From CAYWWY01 sp964462525 (GTDB lineage: Bacteria; Thermotogota; Thermotogae; MWEM01), in contig CAYWWY010000005.1 in assembly GCA_964462525.1 (NCBI GenBank), forward strand, positions 62,001 to 126,000: 64,000 bases of DNA, in the 5' to 3' direction. A program made the position numbers and the translations under genes. The notes below the pieces were generated by a model that was not told the DNA's origin, ran no database searches, and was given only the letters and a program-made list of their open reading frames with translations. Below are positions 15,517-24,905 of the stretch, piece by piece; positions within the stretch are counted from its first letter, which is position 1, and each line of letters starts with the position of its first letter.

Positions 15517-16951
15517 CAATTGCTCTGCTCCAAAAGCGAACCGAAGGTGTGTTCTTGTTGTGGAAGATGATATCGGACTACAAAAACTCATCCGTAGGCG
15601 TTTGGAGAAAAACGGTTATCAAACGGTGGGGATTTCAATGGCGCATGAGGCAATCCAGTACATTGCCTCATTAACCCATTCAGAAGATCGGACCATCCTG
15701 CTCCTGGATCAATATTTGCCCGATATGACCGGCCTTGAGATGATCCAACGCATGAACGATACAGGATGCTCCATTCCATTTATTGTGATGACGGGTCAAG
15801 GGGATGAACGGCTTGCTGTTCAGATGATGAAAATGGGAGCCGTAGACTATCTTATCAAAGATCTCGAGTTAATTGATTATCTACCAACTGTTTTGAACCG
15901 TTTGATCGAACGGCTGGACACAGAAGAAAAACTGAAATGGGCCGAAGCCAAGGTGCAATCCGCAACTGAAGAGCAACGGATTCTGCTCGATCACATGCGC
16001 CCTCAGGTATGGTATTTGACCGATCCAGAGACATATGGAACCGTGAACGTAGCACATGCCGACTTTCTCGGGGTTCAGAAAGAGGAGATCGCCCACAGAC
16101 AGAGGAAGGATTTACTTCCCCAGCAACAGATTGAAGCCTTATGGAAGGGAAATGAAACAGTATTCCTAGGAAGGCCTGTTTCTTCAGAGGAATGGATCCC
16201 CCATAATTCCGGAGAACTCCGATGCATTTCGATTACCAAAAACCCCGTTTTTGCCGATGATGGATCCGTTCCCTTTGCGGTATGTTCAGCGGAGGATATT
16301 ACCGAGAGGCGGCGAGCGGAAAAAGCGGTTCTCGATCGCGAAGAGCAAATCCGGATTCAACAAGGAAAGTTTCAAAAAGAACTGCTGCTATCGATGATCC
16401 AAATCTTGGAACTGTACGATCTCTACACACGAGGCCATTCAGAAAATGTGGCTCGATTTTCCGCCATGATTGCGGAAAAGATCGACTCGAACCCAGAATG
16501 GATCCGGAAAGTCTATTGGGCCGGATTGATTCATGATATTGGAAAGCTTCTGGTTCCGACAAACATTCTAAACAAACCTTCCAAACTAACGGATGAAGAG
16601 TTTGAACTGATCAAGATGCATCCCGTATGGGGTGCAAAAGTGCTGAATACATCCCCCCAAACAAAAGAGATCGGTCATTTTGTTCTATATCATCATGAGC
16701 GATATGATGGAGAAGGGTATCTCGATGGAATCCAAAAAGATAAGATTCCTCTCGCGTCTCGAATTATCGCCGTTGCGGACGCTTACGACGCCATGACCAG
16801 CATGCGATCCTATCGAGCGCCTCTTTCTGTGGATGAAGCCGAAGCGCAGCTCATCCAATCTTCGGGATCCCAATTCGATCCGGATGTTGTGAATGTATTC
16901 CTATCCTTGGACAAATCAGAACTGATGAAAAGGGAGCCGGAGTTTGGGTGA
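15509..16951 (+). CDS. Response regulator with REC, PAS and HD-GYP domains
   Basis: 480 residues. The receiver (about 14-130) has the acidic Glu-Asp-Asp, phospho-Asp in Leu-Leu-Leu-Asp-Gln-Tyr, and Lys in Leu-Ile-Lys-Asp. A PAS domain spans about 165-280. The C-terminal HD-GYP domain shows His-Asp-Ile-Gly-Lys and His-His-Glu-Arg-Tyr-Asp-Gly-Glu-Gly-Tyr, with Leu in place of the Pro of GYP. Such proteins hydrolyse cyclic di-GMP under phosphorylation control. It overlaps the kinase gene by 8 bases, so the kinase is a plausible input. Activity of the GYL variant is not certain. Confidence 0.88.
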   Translation: MIDNCSAPKANRRCVLVVEDDIGLQKLIRRRLEKNGYQTVGISMAHEAIQYIASLTHSEDRTILLLDQYLPDMTGLEMIQRMNDTGCSIPFIVMTGQGDERLAVQMMKMGAVDYLIKDLELIDYLPTVLNRLIERLDTEEKLKWAEAKVQSATEEQRILLDHMRPQVWYLTDPETYGTVNVAHADFLGVQKEEIAHRQRKDLLPQQQIEALWKGNETVFLGRPVSSEEWIPHNSGELRCISITKNPVFADDGSVPFAVCSAEDITERRRAEKAVLDREEQIRIQQGKFQKELLLSMIQILELYDLYTRGHSENVARFSAMIAEKIDSNPEWIRKVYWAGLIHDIGKLLVPTNILNKPSKLTDEEFELIKMHPVWGAKVLNTSPQTKEIGHFVLYHHERYDGEGYLDGIQKDKIPLASRIIAVADAYDAMTSMRSYRAPLSVDEAEAQLIQSSGSQFDPDVVNVFLSLDKSELMKREPEFG

Positions 16952-16966
16952 GAAAAGGAGGGTGTT

Positions 16967-19899
16967 GTGAATTACCACAAGTATAAGACGCTCATCGATC
17001 ATGCTCCGTTTGGTTTCAGTTATCAGGAAGTGATTACAGACATCAAAGACGATCCGGTGGATTATCGGTTTCTCGAGATCAATCGGGCTTTTGAGCGATT
17101 GACCGGTTTGGAACAGTCAGCCCTTATCGGGAAAACAGCCCGGACGGTTTTTTCTCAGCCGGATTCGATGTGGATTGATCCGATCTTGAAACGAATTCCC
17201 TTGGCCTGGAAAAAAGGACAAAAGGCATTTGAGCAGTTCTCACAGCAGCTCAACCGATGGTACTCGATCCAGATCCACGGTTTGGAAAGAAAGTTCTTTT
17301 CGATGATAGTCTTGGATATAACCGAAGAGAAAGAAAAAGGTCTTGAACTGGAACGATTCTTTTCGGTCAATCTGGATCTTTTATGCATTGCTGATATTAA
17401 AGGACGGTTTCTCAAAGTGAACCGTCAATGGGAGCAAATTCTGGGCTATTCAGTTGAAGAGCTCCAAACGAGGAANNNNNNNNNNNNNNNNNNNNNNNNN
17501 NNNNNNNNNNNNNNNNNNNNNNNNNNNNNNNNNNNNNNNNNNNNNNNNNNNNNNNNNNNNNNNNNNNNNNNNNNNCCTTTGAAAAGATGTATTCCGATTC
17601 CTTGCTGGCGGCCATTCCCGATCAGATGTTTATTCTGGATCGGGATGGAACCTTTTTAGACTTTAAGGCCGGACACGATGAAAAGCCAATCGCGCCAAGA
17701 GATGCATTTATTGGAAAGAAGGTCCCTGAGGTCTTGCCCGAAGATGCTTCCATCCGTATCATGCAAGAGATTCAAAAAGTGATCCACAATGAACCATCTC
17801 TTCCGGTCCAGTATTCTTTGGAAATCAAAGGCCAAACCTCACACTATGAGTGCAGATTGAATTCATTGAGAGACGAACGAGTAATTGCGTTGGTCCGCAA
17901 CATTGACGAACGGATCAAGACAGAACAAGCCCTAGTCGCAGCAAAAAAGCAAGCAGAAGACGCAAGCCGGGCCAAGTCCGATTTTTTAGCCAATATGAGT
18001 CACGAGATCCGAACGCCTCTCAATGGGGTGATCGGGTTTTCGGAACTGCTTCTGAAAACGCCCCTGAATTCCATGCAGAATCAGTATGCGCAAAATGCCT
18101 ATACCTCCGGTCAAGCCCTTCTCGGAATCATCAACGATATTTTAGACCTATCCAAGGTCGAATCGGGGAAATGGGAATTGGAAATTGTTCGGACGGATAT
18201 CATCGCCCTTTTGGAACAAACGATCGATATCATCAAATATCACGCCCACCAAAAGAAATTGGAATTGTTGCTCAATATCGCGCCTACGCAACCTCGATAT
18301 GCCAATGTCGATCCAGTACGGTTGAAGCAAGTGTTGATCAATCTACTCAACAACGGGGTCAAGTTTACGCAAGAGGGTGAGGTTGAGCTTTCAATCGATT
18401 TTGCAGCGTTGGATGAACATCGGGGGCGGTTTTCTTTCTCTGTTCGTGATAGTGGGATCGGGATCCGCGCAGATCAGAAAGAGCGATTGTTTCAAAGTTT
18501 TTCCCAGGCCGACAGCTCGACAACGAGAAAGTATGGAGGAACTGGTCTGGGTTTGGCAATCTCGCGATTGCTCGTGGAAAAGATGGGGGGCCTCATTGAT
18601 GTTCAGAGCCAACCGGGCGTGGGAAGTACTTTCTTTTTTTCTATCGAAACAGAATATGCGATCCAAGACCCTGACTCACAGAAAGAAGGTCCGATCATTA
18701 CCCGTGTATTGGTGGTTGACGATAACGATCGCAATCGGTTCATTCTCAAACAGAATCTGAGTCATTGGGGGATTCAAACGATCGATTGTGCCAACGGGAA
18801 TTCGGCCCTGGAGATCCTAGGAAAAGATCCTGAGTACGATTTGATGATCATCGATGAACATATGCCGGGTATGGACGGGCAGGAAACCATTCGACAAATC
18901 CGGAATACCGTACCCATCTCTCCTGAACCGATGCCTATTTTACTGATGCATTCCTCTTCTGATGAGGAGATTGTAAAAGAAGACGGGAAAACCCATGATG
19001 GTGTCTTTTGGATTAGCAAACCGGTCAAAATCGATGAGTTACGCCGTTTTTTGTGCGCCCAAAGCCGATCCGATCAGCGAGAAGTTTCTGTATCGCCTTC
19101 AGTCCAATTGTCTGGAATTGACCAAATTTCTGAAATGGGAACCATCCTGGTCGCGGAAGATGGGACTATGAATCTTTTATTAATCAAACAACAAATCATT
19201 TCAATCGCCCCTCAGATGAGGATTGTCGAAGCGTCAAATGGAGTGGAAGCGCTGAATCAATTTGGCGTGCAACCCATCAGCCTCATCCTTATGGATGTTC
19301 AGATGCCTGAAATGGATGGACTAGAGGCGACAAGGCAAATTCGCGATCTCGAGCGAGGCACGGATCGACATGTACCGATCATTGCTTTATCGGCAGGAGC
19401 CACTCAAAATGAAAGAGAGAAGTGTTTGAACGCAGGCATGGATGGATTCTTAGCCAAGCCGGTCCGTCACGGAGATTTGGCCAAAGCGATCAAAAATCAT
19501 CTCGCGCAAACCACCCCGGAGAAAAACCCCCTTTCTTTGGAACCATCAGACGCGCTTGGACAATCTTTTGACAAAGAAGAACTCATGGAACGGTTGGATC
19601 ATGATCAGCAGATCTATCGGTTGCTATGGGAATCTATGGATGAACTAAGGGATCGGATTGAAACCTTGGGTCCCCAGGTTGAGCAGCGCAAAGCCAATCA
19701 AATTCGCCGATCAGCCCATAGCATCAAAGGAATCGGGAGAACCATGAGCTTCCCAAGACTGGCTCGCTTAGCGCAGGAAATCGAGAATCAGGCGGAAACT
19801 CATCCAGAAGTAGATCAGCTTTATTCTCAGATTCAGAAGGAATGGAACATTATCAAAAAAATCGCTGATACCGAACTTCAAAAGGAATCGGAGGACTGA
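16967..19899 (+). CDS. Hybrid sensor kinase with PAS, two receivers and HPt (interrupted by assembly gap)
   Basis: Before the gap, a GTG start with AAGGAGG upstream leads into two PAS domains. After it come a further PAS domain, a HisKA domain (Met-Ser-His-Glu-Ile-Arg-Thr-Pro-Leu), HATPase_c (Asn-Asn-Gly-Val-Lys-Phe; Gly-Gly-Thr-Gly-Leu-Gly), receiver 1 (Val-Val-Asp-Asp; Ile-Ile-Asp-Glu), receiver 2 (Met-Asp-Val-Gln-Met-Pro) and an HPt domain with Ser-Ala-His-Ser-Ile-Lys-Gly. The whole phosphorelay is thus in one protein; the final regulator is not fixed. The two sides lie in different frames relative to the 100-N filler, so the true gap is not 100 bases, or a frameshift lies inside it. I treat it as one gene. 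Confidence 0.82.
17476..17575. other. Assembly gap (100 N)
   Basis: Exactly 100 undetermined bases inside the hybrid kinase gene; the round number suggests a fixed scaffold filler of unknown real length. Confidence 0.99.
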
Positions 19900-19916
19900 A
19901 AACCCTGGAGGTCGCG

Positions 19917-21011
19917 ATGATTCGATGGAAACAAGTAAAAGCCTTAACCTTCCGAGATGTGATTGCCGAGACGATTATGGGGAAAAACGGTGGGGATGTT
20001 TTGGTGGAAAGTGGACAAACCATCACCCCGTCTCTTCGGCATACCCTAATCCAAAAGGGAGTTCGATGGGTGTGTGTCTTGGGTGATGGAGCACACCAAG
20101 AAGAAACGGATATTCACCCTTTGGTTTCGCCCAAGAACTTGGATCGATTTGGAGAAGAAGTCAACGAAATCTACAACGATATTATCCTTGAAGGCAGGGT
20201 GGATAAAGAACGCGCGGAAACTCTTGGAAAGATGATCACCAATGAAGTTGTTCGCAATTTTGGAGACGTAATCATCCCGTCTCTATATCGGTTGAAAGAG
20301 ATCGATCAGTACACATTCACGCATCAGGTCAATGTATCGATCATTTCCACAACACTTGCGATGATGGTCTTTCCCGATGATATGGATCGCATCCAAAAGG
20401 TTTCCGTTGCGGGTTTATTGCATGACGTGGGAAAGATCCTGGTGCCTCAGGAAATCCTGAAAAACAGGGAAAGACTGTCTGATATGGAATTCTTGATCAT
20501 TCGAAAACATCCGGACTACGGTTATGAGATCGCCGAGCAATCCGGTATTGATGAACCGGATATTCTGGATCCCATTCTGTATCATCATGAACGGTGGGAT
20601 GGTCGAGGATACAACGCCGCTTTGGCAGGAGATTCCATTCCTCTCACTTCAAGGATCATTATGCTTGCAGACGTCTATGACGCGCTAACAACGGAACGAC
20701 CATACAAAAAGGCCTGGTCCACGTACCAAACCGTGAGCTATATCATAAGAGAATCCGCTCGAATCTTCGATCCGGATCTCGTGAACGCATTTCTTCAAAC
20801 CTTTGGAATCTACCCAGCAGGCACCCGCGTCCTTTTGTCCACAGGGGAAGAGGGCGAAGTCATTGGCATGAGGAAGGGGTGCATTTCGAGACCACTGGTT
20901 TCCGTCGATGGCAAAAATGGGTGGAAAAACCGGGACTTGGATCGAGAAAAAACTATTCGCATCCTTCGTGTCATTCACACTGTTGAACCAGATCGATCAA
21001 TAAGCCATTAG
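19917..21011 (+). CDS. HD-GYP domain protein (probable cyclic di-GMP phosphodiesterase)
   Basis: 364 residues. An N-terminal region of about 120 residues without a receiver precedes an HD-GYP domain with Leu-His-Asp-Val-Gly-Lys and His-His-Glu-Arg-Trp-Asp-Gly-Arg-Gly-Tyr, with Asn at the Pro position of GYP. About 60 further residues follow. It probably degrades cyclic di-GMP and closes the signalling island. GGAGGTCGCG precedes the ATG 17 bases after the hybrid kinase stop. The PAS-GGDEF gene at 25.6 kb could make the same messenger. Confidence 0.87.
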   Translation: MIRWKQVKALTFRDVIAETIMGKNGGDVLVESGQTITPSLRHTLIQKGVRWVCVLGDGAHQEETDIHPLVSPKNLDRFGEEVNEIYNDIILEGRVDKERAETLGKMITNEVVRNFGDVIIPSLYRLKEIDQYTFTHQVNVSIISTTLAMMVFPDDMDRIQKVSVAGLLHDVGKILVPQEILKNRERLSDMEFLIIRKHPDYGYEIAEQSGIDEPDILDPILYHHERWDGRGYNAALAGDSIPLTSRIIMLADVYDALTTERPYKKAWSTYQTVSYIIRESARIFDPDLVNAFLQTFGIYPAGTRVLLSTGEEGEVIGMRKGCISRPLVSVDGKNGWKNRDLDREKTIRILRVIHTVEPDRSISH

Positions 21012-21043
21012 GCGTCTTTCTGGTCAAAGAAGAAAGACCTTTA

Positions 21044-21052
21044 TGGTATAAT
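21044..21052 (+). promoter_or_regulatory. Extended -10 promoter just upstream of the flippase-like gene
   Basis: TATGG followed by TATAAT ending only 6 bases before the GTG at 21059. Transcription would start at or next to the start codon, giving a leaderless mRNA. Confidence 0.6.
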
Positions 21053-21058
21053 CAAGGC

Positions 21059-21979
21059 GTGGCCAAAGACAAAGGGATTCAAAAGATCGAAAGAAAGAGC
21101 GGAACCGGTTTTGGAAAATATGTGAAAGGACTCATTGCGGTTGCCATTTTGGGGTTGGCCGCTTCCAGCATCACTTTGATGGTGGGCGATATCCGAGAAA
21201 ACCTTGCCGCCTTTTCGAAAGTTCGTTATGATTGGTTTTCCATAGGAATTGCAGCCATGATTGGGTTTTGGCTCCTTGATTCGTTCCTGTTCAAAGAATT
21301 ATGCCGGGGACTGGGAATGCGTTTTTCCTTGTTTCAATCCATTCATATTAGTCTTCTGGGGCAATTTTATTCTGCAATCACCCCGTTCGCTACGGGGGGC
21401 CAACCCATGCAGATCTATGCAATGTATAAACGGGGCCAAAAGGTCAGCCAATCCTCAGCAGTATTCATTGCAAAGTTCTTGTTGTACCAATCGGTGATCA
21501 CCATATACGGAATATTTGTCTTATGGATCAGTTTTTCCGATGTGCGTATGGAAACGCCCCGGCTCTCCCTTTTGGCCATCGGAGGTTTTATTGTGAACTC
21601 GGGCGCTATTTTTTTCATGATGCTCTTTGCGTTCTCAAAACGGGCTACTACAGCGATCCTTCTGGGTATTTCCTCTTGGTTTCGATGGTCTCGACCTGGC
21701 AAGAAAGTGTATCATTGGATGGAGGGGTTCGTGGTAAAACTGGAGTCCTTTTATCAGGCGATGCGACAGGTGTATCGCAATCCAATCCAAATTCTTTCAT
21801 TGTTTCTGCTNNNNNNNNNNNNNNNNNNNNNNNNNNNNNNNNNNNNNNNNNNNNNNNNNNNNNNNNNNNNNNNNNNNNNNNNNNNNNNNNNNNNNNNNNN
21901 NNNNNNNNNNTCCTACTACTTGAACATCATTGTGGGCGGTGTATGTGCGCTGAGGGAAAGAAAGATGAATCGGGTATGA
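21059..21979 (+). CDS. Flippase-like/lysylphosphatidylglycerol synthase TM family protein (contains assembly gap)
   Basis: A polytopic membrane protein of the UPF0104 (YbhN, AglD2, MprF N-terminal) group. Recognisable features are the Leu-Gly-Gln-Phe-Tyr-Ser-Ala-Ile-Thr-Pro-Phe-Ala-Thr-Gly-Gly-Gln-Pro motif near residue 100 and an ending Tyr-Tyr-Leu-Asn-Ile-Ile-Val-Gly-Gly after the gap. Members are thought to move lipids or lipid-linked sugars across the membrane; the WecG-type gene downstream fits an envelope-glycan role. The start is GTG without a ribosome-binding site. About 33 codons are replaced by N, so the true length is unknown. Confidence 0.78.
   Translation: MAKDKGIQKIERKSGTGFGKYVKGLIAVAILGLAASSITLMVGDIRENLAAFSKVRYDWFSIGIAAMIGFWLLDSFLFKELCRGLGMRFSLFQSIHISLLGQFYSAITPFATGGQPMQIYAMYKRGQKVSQSSAVFIAKFLLYQSVITIYGIFVLWISFSDVRMETPRLSLLAIGGFIVNSGAIFFMMLFAFSKRATTAILLGISSWFRWSRPGKKVYHWMEGFVVKLESFYQAMRQVYRNPIQILSLFLXXXXXXXXXXXXXXXXXXXXXXXXXXXXXXXXXXSYYLNIIVGGVCALRERKMNRV
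21811..21910. other. Assembly gap (100 N)
   Basis: Exactly 100 undetermined bases within the flippase-like gene. Both sides read in the same frame across the filler. Confidence 0.99.
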
Positions 21980-22740
21980 TTGCATCCGAAAATCCGTCCC
22001 ATGAGATGAATAAAACCGATTTTTTTGGATTGCCTGTGATCAACGAGACGCAGGAATCCATCATCGACTTTTTAAAAACCATTCTCGATGGCTCCCAATC
22101 GATACGGATTACGACGATGAATGCGCAGATCAGTTATTATGCATTGTACACACCCCGGTTTTATGAAGCGATCAAGGATACCGCGATCATTCCCGATGGA
22201 GTCGGCCTACAATGGGCCGTGAAGCGGATCAACCGGGAAACGCTCAGCCGATTTCCAGGCGTAGAATTGGGCGTTGCTTTATGTCGGGTGTGCCAGCAAG
22301 CGGGATCTTCCGTATTTTTGCTGGGTTCGCAGAAGGGAACAGCAGAAAAAGCCGCTGAATTTTTGCATGCGACAACCAAAGTCATCATTGCAGGTTGTAT
22401 GGATGGGTTTTTCTCAAAAACAGAGGAAGGAAATCGTTCGGTGGCGGAAATGATCCACGCGAGCGGAGCTGATGTGTTGTTCGTAGGAATGGGAGCCCCC
22501 TATCAAGAATTCTGGTTGTATGAACATTTCGCGTCTACCGGAGCACGGATCGGGATTGGAGTGGGCGGTTCGTTGGATGTGTATGCGGGAGACATGAAAA
22601 GAGCGCCTCGGTGGATCATTCGATGCAATATGGAATGGTTATACCGCATCCTTCAGAATCCAAGAAGAAAATGGAAAGTGATCTTTCAAATCGTTCGTTT
22701 TGTTCAGCGAGTGTTGATGTACCGTGCACCATCGAATTGA
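21976..22740 (+). CDS. WecG/TagA/CpsF-family glycosyltransferase
   Basis: 254 residues, glycosyltransferase family 26. Visible signatures are Thr-Thr-Met-Asn-Ala-Gln near residue 45, Ile-Ile-Pro-Asp-Gly-Val-Gly, Phe-Leu-Leu-Gly-Ser, and Gly-Met-Gly-Ala-Pro-Tyr-Gln-Glu followed by Gly-Val-Gly-Gly-Ser-Leu-Asp. Family members add N-acetylmannosamine or a related sugar to a lipid-linked precursor of teichoic acid or capsule at the cytoplasmic membrane face. The ATG overlaps the stop of the flippase-like gene (ATGA). With the LTA-synthase-like gene at 7 kb it hints at anionic wall or lipid polymers. Confidence 0.9.
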   Translation: MIASENPSHEMNKTDFFGLPVINETQESIIDFLKTILDGSQSIRITTMNAQISYYALYTPRFYEAIKDTAIIPDGVGLQWAVKRINRETLSRFPGVELGVALCRVCQQAGSSVFLLGSQKGTAEKAAEFLHATTKVIIAGCMDGFFSKTEEGNRSVAEMIHASGADVLFVGMGAPYQEFWLYEHFASTGARIGIGVGGSLDVYAGDMKRAPRWIIRCNMEWLYRILQNPRRKWKVIFQIVRFVQRVLMYRAPSN

Positions 22741-22764
22741 ACTTAAGAGGAAAGGAGCAACAAA

Positions 22765-23211
22765 ATGACTCCCTGGATTTTCTGGCTCTTGTTGGGTATC
22801 CTTTTTGTGGTTTTCGAAATCCTTACACCGACCTTCTATCTCCTTTGGTTTGGTGTTGGCGCAGGCGTGGCGGCGCTTTTTGCCCTTTTCTTTCCCGAGG
22901 TCTACATTCTTCAGATTACTATGTTCATCATCAGTTCGGCTTTTTGTGTCTTTCTCACGCGTAGGGTTGGGAACCGGTTGACAGGAAACTCTCCACGATC
23001 CATTTCCGTGGATGAAGTGGTGGGGAGTGTCGGGATTGTCACCCAAACAATCGAATCGGACGGAAGCAAAGGACTGGTAAAAGTTGGTTCAGAAGAATGG
23101 AGGGCAACCTCGCTCACGGAAGAAACCATCGAAAAAGGCGCACAAGTTATGATTCAGGCGCTTGTAGGCGTGAAACTCATTGTGAAAAAAATCGAAAAAA
23201 AGGAGGGATAA
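22765..23211 (+). CDS. NfeD-family membrane protein
   Basis: 148 residues: three or four closely spaced hydrophobic segments in the first 75 residues, then a small OB-fold NfeD domain (about 85-145). This is the short NfeD form without the serine-protease part. Such proteins are encoded next to SPFH proteins and are thought to support membrane microdomain function. The SPFH gene follows after 3 bases. GAGGAAAGGAG precedes the ATG. Confidence 0.88.
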   Translation: MTPWIFWLLLGILFVVFEILTPTFYLLWFGVGAGVAALFALFFPEVYILQITMFIISSAFCVFLTRRVGNRLTGNSPRSISVDEVVGSVGIVTQTIESDGSKGLVKVGSEEWRATSLTEETIEKGAQVMIQALVGVKLIVKKIEKKEG

Positions 23212-23214
23212 CAC

Positions 23215-24141
23215 ATGGTTATTGCATTAGTTGCTATTGCCGTCTTGATCCTGATTCTTGCCGCGACAGGGATCCGGATCGTTCGTCCATATCAACGAGG
23301 GTTGGTGGAGCGGCTTGGGAAGTACAAAAGAGCTGCGGATTCAGGAATCCATTTCATCATTCCTTTTTTGGAACGCATGACTGTTGTCGATCTACGTGAA
23401 CAGGTAATTGATGTTCCGCCTCAGGAAGTGATCACAAAAGACAATGTCATCGTGGTAGTAGATGCGATTATCTATTACCAAATTACTGATGCCTATCGGG
23501 TATTGTACAATGTTTCCAGTTTTCAGATTGCTGCTGTGAAACTGGCTCAAACCAATTTGCGAAATGTGATCGGAGAATTGGAGTTGGATCAGACCCTGAC
23601 TTCCCGAGAGATGATCAATTCAACCCTTCGCGCAGTTTTGGATGATGCAACGGATAAGTGGGGGGTCAAGGTGACCCGTGTCGAGATTAAGAAGATCGAT
23701 CCACCACAAGATATCATGGAGGCCATGAGCAAGCAGATGAAAGCAGAACGGACCAAACGAGCGGCTATTCTGGATGCAGAAGGGATCAAGCAATCAGAGA
23801 TTCTAAGTGCGGAGGGATTCAAACAGGGACAGATCCTTAGGGCCGAAGGAGAAGCCCAAGCGATCGAAACTGTTGCCAAAGCCCAGCGATTCAAATTGCT
23901 CACCGAAGCAGAAGGACAAGCTCAAGCGATTCTATCGGTTTTTGATGCAATTCATAAAGGCGATGCGTCTCAAGATGTTATTGCCATCCGGTATTTGGAA
24001 GCACTGAAAGATATTGCGAATGGTCAGGCAACCAAGATATTCCTACCCATGGAAGCTTCTGGGATTCTTGGCAGCATTGCGTCCGTCGGCGAGATGTTCA
24101 AAGACGCGGGCAACGATAAACAAGCAAAGACCAAATCATAG
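23215..24141 (+). CDS. SPFH/stomatin-like (paraslipin/QmcA) protein
   Basis: 308 residues: an N-terminal membrane helix (about 2-20), then the SPFH domain starting Ile-Val-Arg-Pro-Tyr-Gln-Arg-Gly-Leu-Val-Glu-Arg-Leu-Gly, and a charged coiled-coil region (about 180-245) with repeated Ala-Glu-Gly units. Such proteins form large oligomeric membrane cages that organise proteases and lipids. It pairs with the NfeD gene just upstream, the standard operon for this family. Its specific partner here is unknown. Confidence 0.93.
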   Translation: MVIALVAIAVLILILAATGIRIVRPYQRGLVERLGKYKRAADSGIHFIIPFLERMTVVDLREQVIDVPPQEVITKDNVIVVVDAIIYYQITDAYRVLYNVSSFQIAAVKLAQTNLRNVIGELELDQTLTSREMINSTLRAVLDDATDKWGVKVTRVEIKKIDPPQDIMEAMSKQMKAERTKRAAILDAEGIKQSEILSAEGFKQGQILRAEGEAQAIETVAKAQRFKLLTEAEGQAQAILSVFDAIHKGDASQDVIAIRYLEALKDIANGQATKIFLPMEASGILGSIASVGEMFKDAGNDKQAKTKS

Positions 24142-24160
24142 ACCGAAGGAGGTTCCCTGG

Positions 24161-24823
24161 ATGGCATTGATCAAACCAAAAGAAGCGCAAGTCGTTCGCG
24201 ATCGTTTTGAAAAAGAGATGGAAAAAGAGGTTCACATAATAGCTTTCACGACCAAAGACCAACAGAAGTGCCAGTATTGCGATCTAACCATCCAGCTTTT
24301 GGAAGAAGTTGCATCATTTGCCCCTGATAAGATCCAATTGCAGGTTTGGGATGGGGACCAAAATTCTCAAAAGGTTCAGGAGTATGGGATGGATCATTTT
24401 CCTGGATTTGTCATTCGACCGTTTGATCAGAGAGCGATTCAGGTCAAGTTTTATGGAATCCCTTCTGGCCATGAGTTCAGAACGTTGCTGGATGATATCA
24501 TTCTGGTTTCTCAAGGAGCTACGCCTGATTTGTCTCCTTCAGTTATGGCCAAGGTACAGTCAATCTCCACGCCTACGAAGATCCAAGTATTCATTACACC
24601 CACCTGCCCCTATTGCACCAAGGCGGTTCTGATGGCCCATCAATTTGCTATGATCAATCCAATGATCAGCGGCGAGATGGTTGAAGCGATGGAGTTTCCG
24701 GAACTTTCTGCTCGGTATGGCGTCTCCTCGGTTCCCCAGATAGTGATTAATGATGGAAAGCATTCTTTTGTAGGCGCGCAGCCGGAAGAATCCTTTATCG
24801 CGGAAGTGCTGAAGGGGTTGTAA
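24161..24823 (+). CDS. Glutaredoxin-like protein disulfide oxidoreductase (two thioredoxin folds)
   Basis: 220 residues in two thioredoxin-fold halves. The first has Cys-Gln-Tyr-Cys near residue 38 and the second Cys-Pro-Tyr-Cys near residue 150, each followed later by a cis-Pro loop (His-Phe-Pro-Gly; Ser-Val-Pro-Gln). This is the PDO family, best known from hyperthermophilic archaea and thermophilic bacteria, where it handles cytoplasmic disulfides together with thioredoxin reductase. The ATG has AAGGAGG about 8 bases upstream; a longer open frame upstream only overlaps the SPFH gene. It ends in a clear terminator. Confidence 0.92.
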   Translation: MALIKPKEAQVVRDRFEKEMEKEVHIIAFTTKDQQKCQYCDLTIQLLEEVASFAPDKIQLQVWDGDQNSQKVQEYGMDHFPGFVIRPFDQRAIQVKFYGIPSGHEFRTLLDDIILVSQGATPDLSPSVMAKVQSISTPTKIQVFITPTCPYCTKAVLMAHQFAMINPMISGEMVEAMEFPELSARYGVSSVPQIVINDGKHSFVGAQPEESFIAEVLKGL

Positions 24824-24848
24824 GTCCGGCGCATGAAATCAGCGGATT

Positions 24849-24880
24849 AAGCGGGTGCCCATTGAGGCCCCGCTTTTTTT
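24849..24880 (+). terminator. Terminator after the disulfide oxidoreductase gene
   Basis: AAGCGGG and CCCGCTT arms with a 13-base loop and seven T, 26 bases after the stop. It faces the convergent MBL gene. Confidence 0.88.
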
Positions 24881-24905
24881 CGGTTCGATTATCCGGGAAC
24901 GGAAA

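Noticed and set aside
21950..21979. Treating the sequence after the second gap as the N-terminal part of the WecG protein
   Set aside because: The other frame gives the typical C-terminal Tyr-Tyr-Leu-Asn-Ile-Ile-Val-Gly-Gly of flippase-like proteins, and WecG has its own ATGA-coupled start.
24014..24160. N-terminal extension of the disulfide oxidoreductase
   Set aside because: It overlaps the SPFH gene; the internal ATG has AAGGAGG at ideal spacing and matches family length.
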